Origin: Turneriella parva DSM 21527
GTDB lineage: Bacteria > Spirochaetota > Leptospiria > Turneriellales > Turneriellaceae
Direction: 5' to 3'
Length of the DNA: 64,000 nucleotides
NCBI RefSeq assembly: GCF_000266885.1
Contig: NC_018020.1
Location: forward strand, 4,278,001 to 4,342,000
Shown here: piece after piece, positions 7,465 through 17,355 of the stretch
Layout of the letters: every line of letters begins with the position of its first letter
Numbering within the stretch: position 1 is the first letter of the stretch
Notes under the pieces: generated by a model
The model's database searches: none
What the model saw: the letters and a program-made list of their open reading frames with translations, nothing else
What the model was told of the DNA's origin: nothing
Program-made: the position numbers and the translations under genes

Positions 7465-7974
7465 TTAGACGCCCAGATCAGAAACCCGCACCTCGGTCAC
7501 CCAAAGATCATGGTTATTACACTTGGCGAATACCTTCACCTTGCCCGACCAGGGTAAAAGTTTGATATCAAAATACGCATAGGTGAGCGGGTTACGCTCG
7601 CGCTTGATTGTCGTGACCGCGAGCTCTTTGCCCTGCATGTCCATAATGCCGATCTTTTCGATGTAGTGGCCCTGGTCGGCGTTCTTGAGCGGCACCTCGA
7701 CTATTACCGAAGGTTTGCCCTCATGCACAGACCGCTTGGCCGTTGGCGCATGCTCTTTCTCGATTTCAGTCCACTCGCGTGCATTGCCGATGCTATACTC
7801 TTTCTGCGGAATCAGCGGGCCATCGCCGGTTTGGTTTGAGTCTTTGCAACTCACTAGCCATGGGCTTAAGCCCATGGCTAGTGACATAAGAATAATTTTC
7901 GCGAATTTTGCACGTGATCTTTCAGCTATGGGCTTACGCCCATAGCCGAAATGTGTGGATTTAGTTTTCTTCAT
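7465..7974 (-). CDS. Superoxide reductase-like lipoprotein A (169 aa)
   Basis: The body resembles the iron-binding domain of superoxide reductase (desulfoferrodoxin family): EKEHAPT (H75), QGHYIEKIGI (H103) and KCNNHDLW (C152, H155). The usual HPM histidine six residues before H103 is replaced by Lys, so one of the four equatorial His ligands is missing. The N-terminus is a lipoprotein signal ending WLVSC (C43) preceded by an unusually long, basic stretch; much of it is encoded by two palindromes (7851-7884, 7925-7946). A good AGGA precedes ATG 7974. It lies 15 bp downstream of giant lipoprotein 2, same strand, probably one transcript. Enzymatic activity is uncertain. Confidence 0.8.
   Translation of the reverse strand: MKKTKSTHFGYGRKPIAERSRAKFAKIILMSLAMGLSPWLVSCKDSNQTGDGPLIPQKEYSIGNAREWTEIEKEHAPTAKRSVHEGKPSVIVEVPLKNADQGHYIEKIGIMDMQGKELAVTTIKRERNPLTYAYFDIKLLPWSGKVKVFAKCNNHDLWVTEVRVSDLGV
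7851..7884. repeat. 34-bp perfect palindrome inside a coding sequence
   Basis: Arms of 17 bp without a loop; the core is ATGGGCTTAAGCCCAT. It is translated as SLAMGLSPWLVS, the hydrophobic part of the signal peptide of the SOR-like lipoprotein A. Confidence 0.85.
7925..7946. repeat. Second palindrome of the same family inside the coding sequence
   Basis: GCTATGGGC and GCCCATAGC are separated by TTAC. It has the same ATGGGCTTA-n-GCCCAT core as the palindrome 40 bp away and is translated as GYGRKPIA. The pair resembles a REP doublet. Confidence 0.75.
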
Positions 7975-7989
7975 GTGATATCCTGCCTA

Positions 7990-10900
7990 TTAATTCTGAT
8001 CGTTCGCGGTGCGGTAGATTTTCATCGCATTCGAACCGTCGCGGGTGATGATCACGAGCCAATCTTTGCCTGCATCGTTCACGGTCACATGGCTGAAAAT
8101 CTTCTGGTTCGTACCGCCGCCGCCTGATTCGATGCCAGGAAGATTCACAATAGAGAAGCTGGTTTCGGCAGGTCTTGAACCCTGCGCAACCGAAGTCATG
8201 TCAGTTCGCCACACATTTGCCCCATACGTTGCGTTATCAAAGCCCACATAGAGATAGTTGCCGACGAATTCAAGCAGGGTTGCATGGGTGTTCGAAAGGC
8301 ACTGGTTCGGCGAAGTACCGCATGAGCCCGTATTTGAGGCCATGTTTGTCTTCCCCGTAGACCCGTACTCTGCCACGAGCAGCCATGCACCGGCACAGGC
8401 CGCGGCAGTACCGCAGTTCTTGGGTAGCATCCAGAGTTGCGGGACTTCATAGCCTTTCGGACAAACCTGTCGCTCCGTACGGAAGTCAAACCCACCCGCG
8501 CCGTTCGCACCGTTGCGATTTAGAGTCGTGGTGCTACAAGCATTACGCAACATATACAAGTCTCCATTTGGAGCAGTGCGCATGTAAGGGATTGCTTTAA
8601 GTGCTGGCACAAAAATATTGTAGGGCAGCACACAGTCCATTTCTATCAAACTTGTTGCGCAATTGCTTGACCCAGTAATCGCGGAATTCTGTGGGAAAGG
8701 GATCGAGATATATGTGTTCCACTTCGCAAGCGCATCAGGCGTAATATCTTCATAGTATTCGACGCATCCCGATGTCCCCGAAGCACAATTCAACGGCAAG
8801 GACGAGCGTGTCGACCTTGAGAGTATAGTTCGGACAATCCCCCCATCCGAATTAGTTGTCCGGGCTGACCCGAGCGTGCCGCTATAAAAACCTCCATTGG
8901 CGAGGTATAACTGCGATTCATTCCCACCGGCGCCATCATTGTCATGTTCGTACATCACGCTGATGGCATTGAGTACATCCGTGGCGGTATCGCCAACCTG
9001 GCCAGGGCCAGAATAGCCTGTAACGCCAACGAAAGAACCATTGCGCCTCAGGGCACCTGTTGTCGCAGACTGCGCCCCTATCCGAGTTAGCCGACTCATG
9101 TTTGGAAAACCAACATAGCCAAGATAGGCCGTGCCATCAGCGCAACCGCCGACCTTCATACAAACCCGGCCACCGCGACCGCCACCGCCCTGTTCTGCAC
9201 CAAAGTTGACAAATATCTGATCTTTGAACATGATCAAATTGAGCGAACGATAGGCGAAGGAGCCACCAGTATCCCCAGACCATTCTTCAGCGAAAGGGAA
9301 TACGGTGCTGCTGCTGGATTTTGTTGTGGTATGCCAAAAAGAGCGATAGTTACCTTGAGTATTCAGAGCGCCGATAAACATGCTCTCCGTGCCTCCAGCA
9401 GCGGTGCAGGCGGCACCGGTCATGGATGGCGTCGAGGTGCCCCCCACGCAGGCGGCATAAATCGCATCGACCCCACTAATCGTGTTGCTTGAAGAACAAG
9501 GGGTTCCTGGATACGTGATTGAAGCACAACCACTCCATTTCGTCGCGTAGCCATTGAAACTAGAATACGGCGTACCAAATGTCCCATCTGCATCAAGGGT
9601 AATCGTTTGCGCCGTCGTTAAACCAAAGTTCATCTCAAACAGCTTTGTTGAAGCACTATCCGCCCCTAAATATAATTTACTGTCATATATCACAATCGTG
9701 CCTGCGGTTGTGCCGTCGCCAAAGGGGTCACTAAACACCGGGCCACCGGTGAAGCCCGTCGGCGCATTCACAATAACCGGCTGCACGTTGTTAACACCAT
9801 TGTCGAGAATGATATTTGCCTGCAAATCGGTTACATTTTGCACCCGAATTTGGTGACCGCCGTTCGAAAGTGCGGGTACAAAGGTCAATTGAACCTGTGC
9901 GGTATTCGATTGCCGGGCGGCTGTGCTAACTCCAGTGCCATAAGCCTGCGCATCATATTTATAGTTACCGGCCACGTTTGCCGTAACGTTATCAACAGAT
10001 TCGCTGAATGTCAGCAGAATCACTGTCGACCCTGCATTGGCCGCGACGACGCTGGCGCCAATCAAGCTGGGAGGAGTAGTGTCTGTACCGCAGCGAAACG
10101 ACATCGTGCCCGGCAGGGCAATCGTATTGCTGTTTGAATCTTGCACCCCTGTAATCGTCAATTGGTATTGGCTCGTGTCGGTATCAAACGATTGCGTGAA
10201 GTCGACAGCATATTTGTTGCCCCCCATGCTGGTAACGACCGATGCACCATTTGAGTTCGGTGCCCCTGTACCGCTCGCACAGTCGGTGCCGGTTATACAT
10301 CCGGTAATTTTGTAATTCGAGGCGGTAGTCGCCGTGGCACCCACGGCCTGGTCATACTGAACAACAACACGCGTCGCTGCTGGTGCTGAGGGTGGAATAT
10401 TCGTCGGTGTAGGGCACTGCGTTTGCGTATCAGGGCTAATCGTCACCGCCGGCCTGCCATCACCATTAAACGTCGCAGAGTTGTTGGGCGACGACACATA
10501 CCTGCCCGCAGGCGCGGCTACGCCCTGAACCTGCGTCGCCAGTACAGTCGTCGTGTACGCCTGACCCTCGATCATCGGGTTCACCGTCAGAGTGTAGCTC
10601 GCAGAGTTGTTACCCGCGCCAGCAGTCGAAACCGAAGACAATACAGGCAGTGAAAGGTTCTGGTACTTCAGCGCACAGGCAGTCTGGTTCGCGCACTCGG
10701 CGGATGTAGCAAGTACCGATTCATTAAACGTGATCGTCAGCGTCGTCGCTGAAGTCGTCACGATGCTCGCAACCACAGGGTCGACAACACCGTTGAACTG
10801 TGCCTGGTTTGCGGGCAGGCCCGTCGTTGGGTTGGTATTGGTGATAAGGTTGATGTTCGTAAGATCACGCAGCGTGGTATTGACAGTCAGAGTATATGAA

Positions 10901-13900
10901 CTGCCACCTGTCTGGGTGCTCGTTGTCAGGTGAACTATGCGAAAGTTTGCACCGTCGCGTGCCGCAGCACTCACGGTTACGCCGCCGGTGAGCGTATAAT
11001 TACCCGCTACATTCGCCTGCGTGGCAGTCATAGGTTCGCTGAAAGTAACGTCAAGAGACGTCGCCCCAAGCGACACCGCACGCACCGTCACAGGCGCTGC
11101 GCCATCGGCTTCGGTGACGGTACCGACGAATACCTGGGCCATGGCTTGACCGCCGGTAACACCAGGCGTAGCCGTTGTTGTCAGGTCGGGCTTTGCGTCG
11201 GTATCGCAACCCGTCTGCGTAGAGGCATTGCAATCCAGAACATTTTCATTAAACCGAATGTAGATTACTGAATCGTTGGCCGTGTCGGTTGCAAAAGTGA
11301 CGGCGGTACCGTGAATTAAGCGTACACTAGTGTACCCTGCAACCAGCCAATCGGTAGTAACTGTACCCAGAGCATTGGCTACATAGCCTGGGAAAGTGCT
11401 ATCGGATATGTTCTTGCTAAAAGTTACCTGATACGTATCTATTTTCCCGTTGTAGTTGGTATCCAGGGCAAGCGCGCTCGTAATCGTTGGCGCCACATCG
11501 CTATACTCAACACCTGTGACTGAACGCTCGATTGCGGCGTTGCCGGCCACATCGGTACAGTTCCACCGAATGGTATAAAACGTGTCGTCAAGAAGTGGGT
11601 TGCTGGCAAAAGTAATATTCGTTTTTGCGCCGGCATTCAGCTCGCTGCCTGTGAGCGTGCGCACATGAGGACCACTCGGATGGCCTGTGCCGCTGGTGCT
11701 CTGCCACGAAACAGAAGCGCTGGCGCAGTCCTCTGAAAAAGTCATATTCACAGCGCTGCTCGATACAGGCGACGTACCCGATGTCGAATAGCCCGTAATG
11801 TCAGGGACTACCACATCTTTCACGCGCGTGTGTGTCGCTGCGGTACCCACGTTAGACGCAGGATCCGTTAACGTGACACTCAGCGTTACAGTGCCGTCAT
11901 TAAGGCCTGTCAGGTTGATACCCGTGAGCTGTTGCCCCGCAGAAGCCACAGTGCCACTACCAGTTACGTTCGTACCACCACCAGAGCTGCTAAACGTATA
12001 GTTGTACGTCGTACCGACTTCTGCTCCGGTGAACGTGAAAGAAACCGCTGTACGATTGGTGTTGTTGATGTAGCTCTGATCGATCGCTACAGAATAACCT
12101 GTCGGGACAGTCGTATCAACCGTCACCGTTGCGGCAGACGCCACCCATGCAGCAGTATTGCCTGCAAGGTCACGCGACTGAACGCACCCATAATACGCAG
12201 TTCCGTTCACAAGGCTGCCGACGCTAGTGCCAGAGTTTCCGGTCGTCGCACCCACACAGCCCGTCGTACAATCGTTCGCCGTACACATGCGCAGGTTGCT
12301 CGTCGTGATGTTTGTATCAGTACCAGCCGTGAACGTGATCGCTGCTGAAGTCGTGTTCACATGACTCGGTACTGAAACACCAGTCGCCGCAGTCGGAGCC
12401 GTGGTGTCGATAACAACGGTTGCAGCTGAAGCTACCCAGGCAGAGGTGCGACCTGCAAGGTCACGCGACTGAACGCACCCGTAATAAGCAGTGCCGTTCA
12501 CCAAAGAGCTGATCGTTGCCGGGGAGTTACTGGTCGTCGCGCCCACGCAACCGGTGCTGCAGTCATTCGAAGTACACATGCGAACGTTGCTCGTCGTGAT
12601 ATTCGTGTCTGTGCCGGCCGTAAAAGTGATATCAGCTGAAGTTGAAGTCGAATACGCAGGTACCGAAACCGCTGAAGGCGCGGTCGGGTTTGTCGTATCA
12701 ACTGTCACGGTCGCGGCGGAGGCTGTCCACGATGAAGTGTTGCCGGCAAGGTCGCGCGACTGTACGCAGCCATAATACGCTGTGCCATCCACAAGGCTGC
12801 TCACGTTCGCCGGTGAATTGCCTGTTGTGGCCCCTACGCAGCCGGTCGTACAATCATTCGCTGTACACATACGAACGTTACTCGTGGTAATATTGGTATC
12901 TGTACCGGCTGTAAACGTGACATCGGCATTGGCGGCCGTTGTATAAGTCGGCACTGTCACACCGCTGGCCGCTGTGGGCGCGGTCGTGTCGACAGTTACC
13001 GTCGTGGCAGAGGCCACATAAGATGAAGTATTGCCCGCCGTATCAACTGACTGAAGACAGATATAGTAAGCAGTGCCGTTTGAAAGACCGCTCACATCGA
13101 CCGGCGAAGCCACATCGGTGGTCGCTGTCAAACAGCCCGTCGCGCAGTCATTCGACGTACATGCGCGTACATTGTGCGTGCTAAAGTTCGCGTCGGCGCC
13201 ATTTGTATAGGTTACACCCGTAGCGGTTGTGCTGTTTGTGTAGGCAGGCGGCGTAATAGCCGCAGGCGCGGTTGGGTTCGTCGTATCGATAACGAAAGTC
13301 GGTGTCGCCGGCACTGAAGGAGTACTCAAAGTAAGCGTCGCAGTACCGTCAGCATTGGCGCCACCCGCGGCATTCACGGTATAGGTATATGTAAACACAT
13401 TCGGACCACCGGACATCGCCGTGGCTGCAATGTCATTCGTGCCCTGCTGATCGATAGCTATAGTCGGGGCGCTGCCAGGAGCTGATGCATAAGTCGCCGT
13501 TATCGTCAACGTACCCGTGCGAAATGGCCCGGTTGTAATGCCACCCTGATCGTAGGTAATAGTGCCTGAAACAACACCATTGATGTTAAGAGCCTTGTTC
13601 GTGGCCAATGAACCCGCGGCCGCAAGACCCGGAAGCGTCAAAACTGCAGCATTACCAGCGGCATCGGCGATAGAACCGCCATTCAAGGCAAGCGAACTCG
13701 TTGCATCGTAGTTCAAATCTGCATTCATATTGCCAGAGACGACCGTGTAGTTAAAAATCAGCGTATTCGTGCCGCTGCCCGATGCATAGTTTACTGCAGT
13801 CGTTGCCGGCGTACCCGTCGCAAGCGTCAGTTGCGGCGTACCTGTCACAAGAACAACTTCGGGAAACGTCACCCGAATATCCACAACCTGACCGATGCCG

Positions 13901-16900
13901 TAAGTACCATCAGCGAGCGTCGATGTCACATTCGTTGGCTGACCCGGAGCCACAGAATCATAGGTGATCGAAAACGTCTGTGAAAGATCGCTTACAAGAC
14001 CGGTTGCACCGACCGTCGCTATATTAAACTGATTGCTACCCTGCGTGATATTCGTATTGCTCGTGACACTCACCGTATAATTGCCTGAAGAGTTTGAAAC
14101 TGCGGTCGCAAGTTGTATCGGCGTGCGCAGAATGCCCGTACCATTGGTAGTCAGCGGAAGTACGGCGCCGCCTGGCAGCGACGCAAGCTGAAACGTATTG
14201 GCGGCAGAATTCACGACATAATAGGTCGTGTTGATCGAAACACCGGTAGTCAAATCAATCGTTGAAAATGTCACGGGCGTCCCGTTTGACATACCGTGAC
14301 CATTCAGAGTGACAATATCACCCGCGTCGGTGAAAGAAACTGTTGGTGAATAATACAGCACTACGGTTGTGTTCGCAGTCGTGGTGCCCGTGAACTGCAG
14401 GCCTGGGCTCGGAAAAGCAGCGCCGGTAATGTTGTCGCCCAAAGTGCCAGTGTCTGAAGCTACGGCCAGGCTTGCTGTCGCAGGCGCGGTCGCTGAACCA
14501 CTGAAAGTCGCAGAATTAGGAGTGCCAATTATATTGCCGGCTGTATCCGTTAAACCAGTCGCTGTCACCGTATAGCTGTTTGAAGAACCATAAGCACCAG
14601 GTGAAAGTGTAAGGCGTACCTTCGTCGTGTCTGCCTGACGAACTGCAGCTGAAACAGAATTGCCGCCCGTAACTGTATACTTCGTCGCGCAGGTGCCCGT
14701 TGAAGTGCATTCAACAGAAGTCAGGCCCATCGACTCTGTAAATGAAAGCTCAACAGTCGTCGAATTGATCAACACCGCCTGGTAGAGCGTCGGTGCCGTC
14801 ACCGATGAACCGATGCCAGAGAAGTTTACTGTCTGCGAGGACATGATACGTGGTGTGGGAGAAGCTCTGTCCTCAATGTTTCGTACCGTAAGCGCATACT
14901 GAACGGCACTTGTGCCAGGAGCACTCAGCGTCAGAGTACAATATGTATAGGGAGACGGACAATCAGCACTTGCGATACTACCTGAAAGCGCGGGCGAAAA
15001 TGAGTAGTTGTCAGTAAAATTTTCACCGCCGTTCACGCCATTAGAATCATTTACCGGCTCGCTGAAATAAATACGAACCTGCGTATTTGAAAGAGCAGAA
15101 ACTGACACCACCGTAGGTGATGTCTCATCTGTAGCGTCGGTACCAGAATAGCTGAAGTTGGCACTGTTGTTCGTACCGCCAATCGCATTGCCAGCAAGAT
15201 CAGAAACCGTGTTCACAGTTACCGTACACGTCGTTGGGCCAGCCTGTGATACCGTCGTCACTACAAGCTGAACAACACCTGCGCTTACCTGTATCGGAGT
15301 TCCTGTTACAACTGCAGGGCAGCCAACAGGGCCTGAAAGGACAAAATCACCATTATCAATCGTTGCATTGTTGAGTGTTTCATTAAAATTCACAATAACT
15401 GTCGTCGCTGCATTCGACGAAGCACTCGTCACCCGGGGTGCCTGCGTCGAAGTTGGGCCCGTAAATGTACCGCCGTTCGGTACGGTCGTCAGAAGGCCAT
15501 TGCCTGTGGCATCCTGGCCACCCGTCGGGGCAACATCGCTGTATGCCAGCGTGTAGGTCGTACCAGACGCCATTGCCGTAGCCAGGCTAATCCTGACATA
15601 TGGAGAATAATCGCCCGCAGCGCCACCTGTCGGAGAAAGTCTTACTTCAGATATGTCCGTTGCAACCAATGGTGATAGGGTATAATCAAAACCATCGCCC
15701 GCAGTTGTATCGTCGATCGATGACCGTGGCCCGATCGCCTCTGACCATTCTACCATTACTGTGCTGCTATCAACCGGGTAGATTGCCACAATATAAGGCG
15801 CACCGTCGCCGGTAAAGGTCGTGCTGCCGGTTGAAAGCGTGTTTGCAGGTGTTGCGGTGTCTTGAATACCGCCGTCATTGTTCGTGATCGAAAGAGAGTA
15901 TGGCGTCGTCGATTGCTCCGCTGTCGTCAACGTACACACATTGCCTGTGCAGCTGACATTCGTGATATTCAAAGCCGGTGACAGATTAAAATCCGCGATG
16001 CTCGCACCTGTCACGTTCTCTGAAAATGTTACGACAATCGTGGTGCTGTTTGTCGTCGTTACGCCCACAACCGCGGGCGGTGTCGTGTCGGTCGCGGCGC
16101 TGCTCGTGTAGCTGAAGATCGCGCGGTTCGTCGCTGCTGTCAGCGCAGAACCAAGCGCAGACGAAATCGCGGTATTCACCGTAACCGTGCAGGTTCCTGC
16201 TGTGCCTGAAGTCAGGCCTGTTAGAAGAATCTGGCTAGAGTTCACAACAGAAAATGTCGCAGCAGAGGCTGACAAAGCGCCGCAATTTGTAAAAGCATAA
16301 TTGGCGCGTGTCGTCAGAGGTGTACTGTTGACCGCCGGCGTCGGCTGAATGGCGTTCGCCATCGCCTGATCAAATGTTACCAGTACCGAAGTTGACGAAG
16401 TCGATACCGCGCTCAACACGCGTGGCGTCGGCGCCGTGTAGACAAACTGTGCAGAAGCAAATTCTGCCGCATTTGAATTGCCCCACATGTCGCGAAGACC
16501 TGTCTGCCCGCAGACCACATAGGTTGTTCCAACGGTTAGTACAGTGCTTGTTGTCAGGGTAACTTTTGCATAGTTGCTCACATCGCGAACGGCAGTGGCA
16601 ACATTCGTCGACGCACCGCCGCAAGTATTCGCACGTACAAAGTAATTCGTATTTGTCTCTCCGCTCGTTCGATCCACCGCTTCATTGAAAAAAACTTCCA
16701 GAGTGGTCGCAGATGTCGTACCTGCTATAACAGACACTGAACTGAACTGCGGCCCTGTCTGGTCCGCATTTGTCGGCGCTGTGAACGTCGCAGAGTTAGA
16801 GTTGCCGAGAGATGAACCATCCACACCCACAATATTCGAAGCGGTCGCCGTATAAACTGTACCAGATGTCTGCGGAAGTGTATCAATAAAAATGATACTT

Positions 16901-17217
16901 GAATTATTCGGGTCGCGCGAAGCTGCCAGAATCTGCAGAAGATTGCCATTCGGAGCAGTAATGCGGTAATTCGAAACAAGCTGCCCCGAAGCCAAAGTCA
17001 CAGGCTTCGAAAACGTCAGCATCACCCGCGTATTCGTCAGAGGGGTGGCTGTCAATAGCGCGATGTTCGTCGATGAATTCGCTCGAGCGCCGAAAACAAG
17101 GTCAAATGGCTGAAAAAATGTGCTGTAGGTCTTGCCGGTACAGTTCGCCGTCGACATGATAAGGCCGAGTGCGGCCACCTGCGTCAAAATGGTTCGTGCG
17201 AATTTCGTTTTAAGCAT
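7990..17217 (-). CDS. Giant Ig-like repeat lipoprotein 2 (3075 aa)
   Basis: The start ATG 17217 has AGGGAA 5 nt upstream. The signal MLKTKFARTILTQVAALG ends in a lipobox before C27 (TANCTGK). Residues about 50-1300 are tandem bacterial Ig-like modules (VRVTFTEP, VMLTFSKP-type motifs). Residues about 1310-1700 contain four near-identical 97-residue FN3-like units with paired cysteines (MCTANDCTTGCVGATT). Further Ig-like modules follow to about residue 2480. The last 550 residues change character: shorter strands, Gly-rich loops and YLYVGFDNATYG-type motifs suggesting a beta-propeller or lectin-like cap. The probable role is a long outer-surface fibre. The SOR-like lipoprotein A follows after 15 bp. 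Confidence 0.9.
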   Translation of the reverse strand: MLKTKFARTILTQVAALGLIMSTANCTGKTYSTFFQPFDLVFGARANSSTNIALLTATPLTNTRVMLTFSKPVTLASGQLVSNYRITAPNGNLLQILAASRDPNNSSIIFIDTLPQTSGTVYTATASNIVGVDGSSLGNSNSATFTAPTNADQTGPQFSSVSVIAGTTSATTLEVFFNEAVDRTSGETNTNYFVRANTCGGASTNVATAVRDVSNYAKVTLTTSTVLTVGTTYVVCGQTGLRDMWGNSNAAEFASAQFVYTAPTPRVLSAVSTSSTSVLVTFDQAMANAIQPTPAVNSTPLTTRANYAFTNCGALSASAATFSVVNSSQILLTGLTSGTAGTCTVTVNTAISSALGSALTAATNRAIFSYTSSAATDTTPPAVVGVTTTNSTTIVVTFSENVTGASIADFNLSPALNITNVSCTGNVCTLTTAEQSTTPYSLSITNNDGGIQDTATPANTLSTGSTTFTGDGAPYIVAIYPVDSSTVMVEWSEAIGPRSSIDDTTAGDGFDYTLSPLVATDISEVRLSPTGGAAGDYSPYVRISLATAMASGTTYTLAYSDVAPTGGQDATGNGLLTTVPNGGTFTGPTSTQAPRVTSASSNAATTVIVNFNETLNNATIDNGDFVLSGPVGCPAVVTGTPIQVSAGVVQLVVTTVSQAGPTTCTVTVNTVSDLAGNAIGGTNNSANFSYSGTDATDETSPTVVSVSALSNTQVRIYFSEPVNDSNGVNGGENFTDNYSFSPALSGSIASADCPSPYTYCTLTLSAPGTSAVQYALTVRNIEDRASPTPRIMSSQTVNFSGIGSSVTAPTLYQAVLINSTTVELSFTESMGLTSVECTSTGTCATKYTVTGGNSVSAAVRQADTTKVRLTLSPGAYGSSNSYTVTATGLTDTAGNIIGTPNSATFSGSATAPATASLAVASDTGTLGDNITGAAFPSPGLQFTGTTTANTTVVLYYSPTVSFTDAGDIVTLNGHGMSNGTPVTFSTIDLTTGVSINTTYYVVNSAANTFQLASLPGGAVLPLTTNGTGILRTPIQLATAVSNSSGNYTVSVTSNTNITQGSNQFNIATVGATGLVSDLSQTFSITYDSVAPGQPTNVTSTLADGTYGIGQVVDIRVTFPEVVLVTGTPQLTLATGTPATTAVNYASGSGTNTLIFNYTVVSGNMNADLNYDATSSLALNGGSIADAAGNAAVLTLPGLAAAGSLATNKALNINGVVSGTITYDQGGITTGPFRTGTLTITATYASAPGSAPTIAIDQQGTNDIAATAMSGGPNVFTYTYTVNAAGGANADGTATLTLSTPSVPATPTFVIDTTNPTAPAAITPPAYTNSTTATGVTYTNGADANFSTHNVRACTSNDCATGCLTATTDVASPVDVSGLSNGTAYYICLQSVDTAGNTSSYVASATTVTVDTTAPTAASGVTVPTYTTAANADVTFTAGTDTNITTSNVRMCTANDCTTGCVGATTGNSPANVSSLVDGTAYYGCVQSRDLAGNTSSWTASAATVTVDTTNPTAPSAVSVPAYSTSTSADITFTAGTDTNITTSNVRMCTSNDCSTGCVGATTSNSPATISSLVNGTAYYGCVQSRDLAGRTSAWVASAATVVIDTTAPTAATGVSVPSHVNTTSAAITFTAGTDTNITTSNLRMCTANDCTTGCVGATTGNSGTSVGSLVNGTAYYGCVQSRDLAGNTAAWVASAATVTVDTTVPTGYSVAIDQSYINNTNRTAVSFTFTGAEVGTTYNYTFSSSGGGTNVTGSGTVASAGQQLTGINLTGLNDGTVTLSVTLTDPASNVGTAATHTRVKDVVVPDITGYSTSGTSPVSSSAVNMTFSEDCASASVSWQSTSGTGHPSGPHVRTLTGSELNAGAKTNITFASNPLLDDTFYTIRWNCTDVAGNAAIERSVTGVEYSDVAPTITSALALDTNYNGKIDTYQVTFSKNISDSTFPGYVANALGTVTTDWLVAGYTSVRLIHGTAVTFATDTANDSVIYIRFNENVLDCNASTQTGCDTDAKPDLTTTATPGVTGGQAMAQVFVGTVTEADGAAPVTVRAVSLGATSLDVTFSEPMTATQANVAGNYTLTGGVTVSAAARDGANFRIVHLTTSTQTGGSSYTLTVNTTLRDLTNINLITNTNPTTGLPANQAQFNGVVDPVVASIVTTSATTLTITFNESVLATSAECANQTACALKYQNLSLPVLSSVSTAGAGNNSASYTLTVNPMIEGQAYTTTVLATQVQGVAAPAGRYVSSPNNSATFNGDGRPAVTISPDTQTQCPTPTNIPPSAPAATRVVVQYDQAVGATATTASNYKITGCITGTDCASGTGAPNSNGASVVTSMGGNKYAVDFTQSFDTDTSQYQLTITGVQDSNSNTIALPGTMSFRCGTDTTPPSLIGASVVAANAGSTVILLTFSESVDNVTANVAGNYKYDAQAYGTGVSTAARQSNTAQVQLTFVPALSNGGHQIRVQNVTDLQANIILDNGVNNVQPVIVNAPTGFTGGPVFSDPFGDGTTAGTIVIYDSKLYLGADSASTKLFEMNFGLTTAQTITLDADGTFGTPYSSFNGYATKWSGCASITYPGTPCSSSNTISGVDAIYAACVGGTSTPSMTGAACTAAGGTESMFIGALNTQGNYRSFWHTTTKSSSSTVFPFAEEWSGDTGGSFAYRSLNLIMFKDQIFVNFGAEQGGGGRGGRVCMKVGGCADGTAYLGYVGFPNMSRLTRIGAQSATTGALRRNGSFVGVTGYSGPGQVGDTATDVLNAISVMYEHDNDGAGGNESQLYLANGGFYSGTLGSARTTNSDGGIVRTILSRSTRSSLPLNCASGTSGCVEYYEDITPDALAKWNTYISIPFPQNSAITGSSNCATSLIEMDCVLPYNIFVPALKAIPYMRTAPNGDLYMLRNACSTTTLNRNGANGAGGFDFRTERQVCPKGYEVPQLWMLPKNCGTAAACAGAWLLVAEYGSTGKTNMASNTGSCGTSPNQCLSNTHATLLEFVGNYLYVGFDNATYGANVWRTDMTSVAQGSRPAETSFSIVNLPGIESGGGGTNQKIFSHVTVNDAGKDWLVIITRDGSNAMKIYRTANDQN
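12112..13285. repeat. Four tandem ~291-bp coding repeats
   Basis: Units begin near 12112, 12403, 12692 and 12986, each starting with a (V/T)DTT-type linker and encoding about 97 residues. Recurring DNA blocks are visible, for example AAGGTCACGCGACTGAACGC at about 12166 and again at 12460. Each protein unit has four conserved Cys, likely forming two disulphides. Confidence 0.8.
15104..15731. repeat. Near-identical direct repeat, copy B (within giant lipoprotein 2)
   Basis: Partner of 970-1597; about 99% identical by eye over about 628 bp at an offset of 14,134 bp. Direct orientation means recombination would delete the whole tmRNA/tRNA-Phe island. Confidence 0.8.
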
Positions 17218-17247
17218 AAGATTCCCTACTGTTACCTACTTAGGTTT

Positions 17248-17273
17248 GACGTACTCTTATGGACTCTTACGAC
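17248..17273 (-). promoter_or_regulatory. Shared 26-bp leader motif, copy before giant lipoprotein 2
   Basis: Identical to 3096-3121; ends 30 nt before ATG 17217. It contains two TAAGAGT half-sites 10 bp apart. The second reads AAGAGTAC, resembling the arms of the palindrome at 29321-29342 before the regulator gene. Confidence 0.5.
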
Positions 17274-17355
17274 GAAAAAAGGCTGCGCCTTGCGCGGCTT
17301 TGATGATTCTTTCTTTAATTGACCCTTTGTTCAGCCCTGAGCGGCTTTCGCGACA

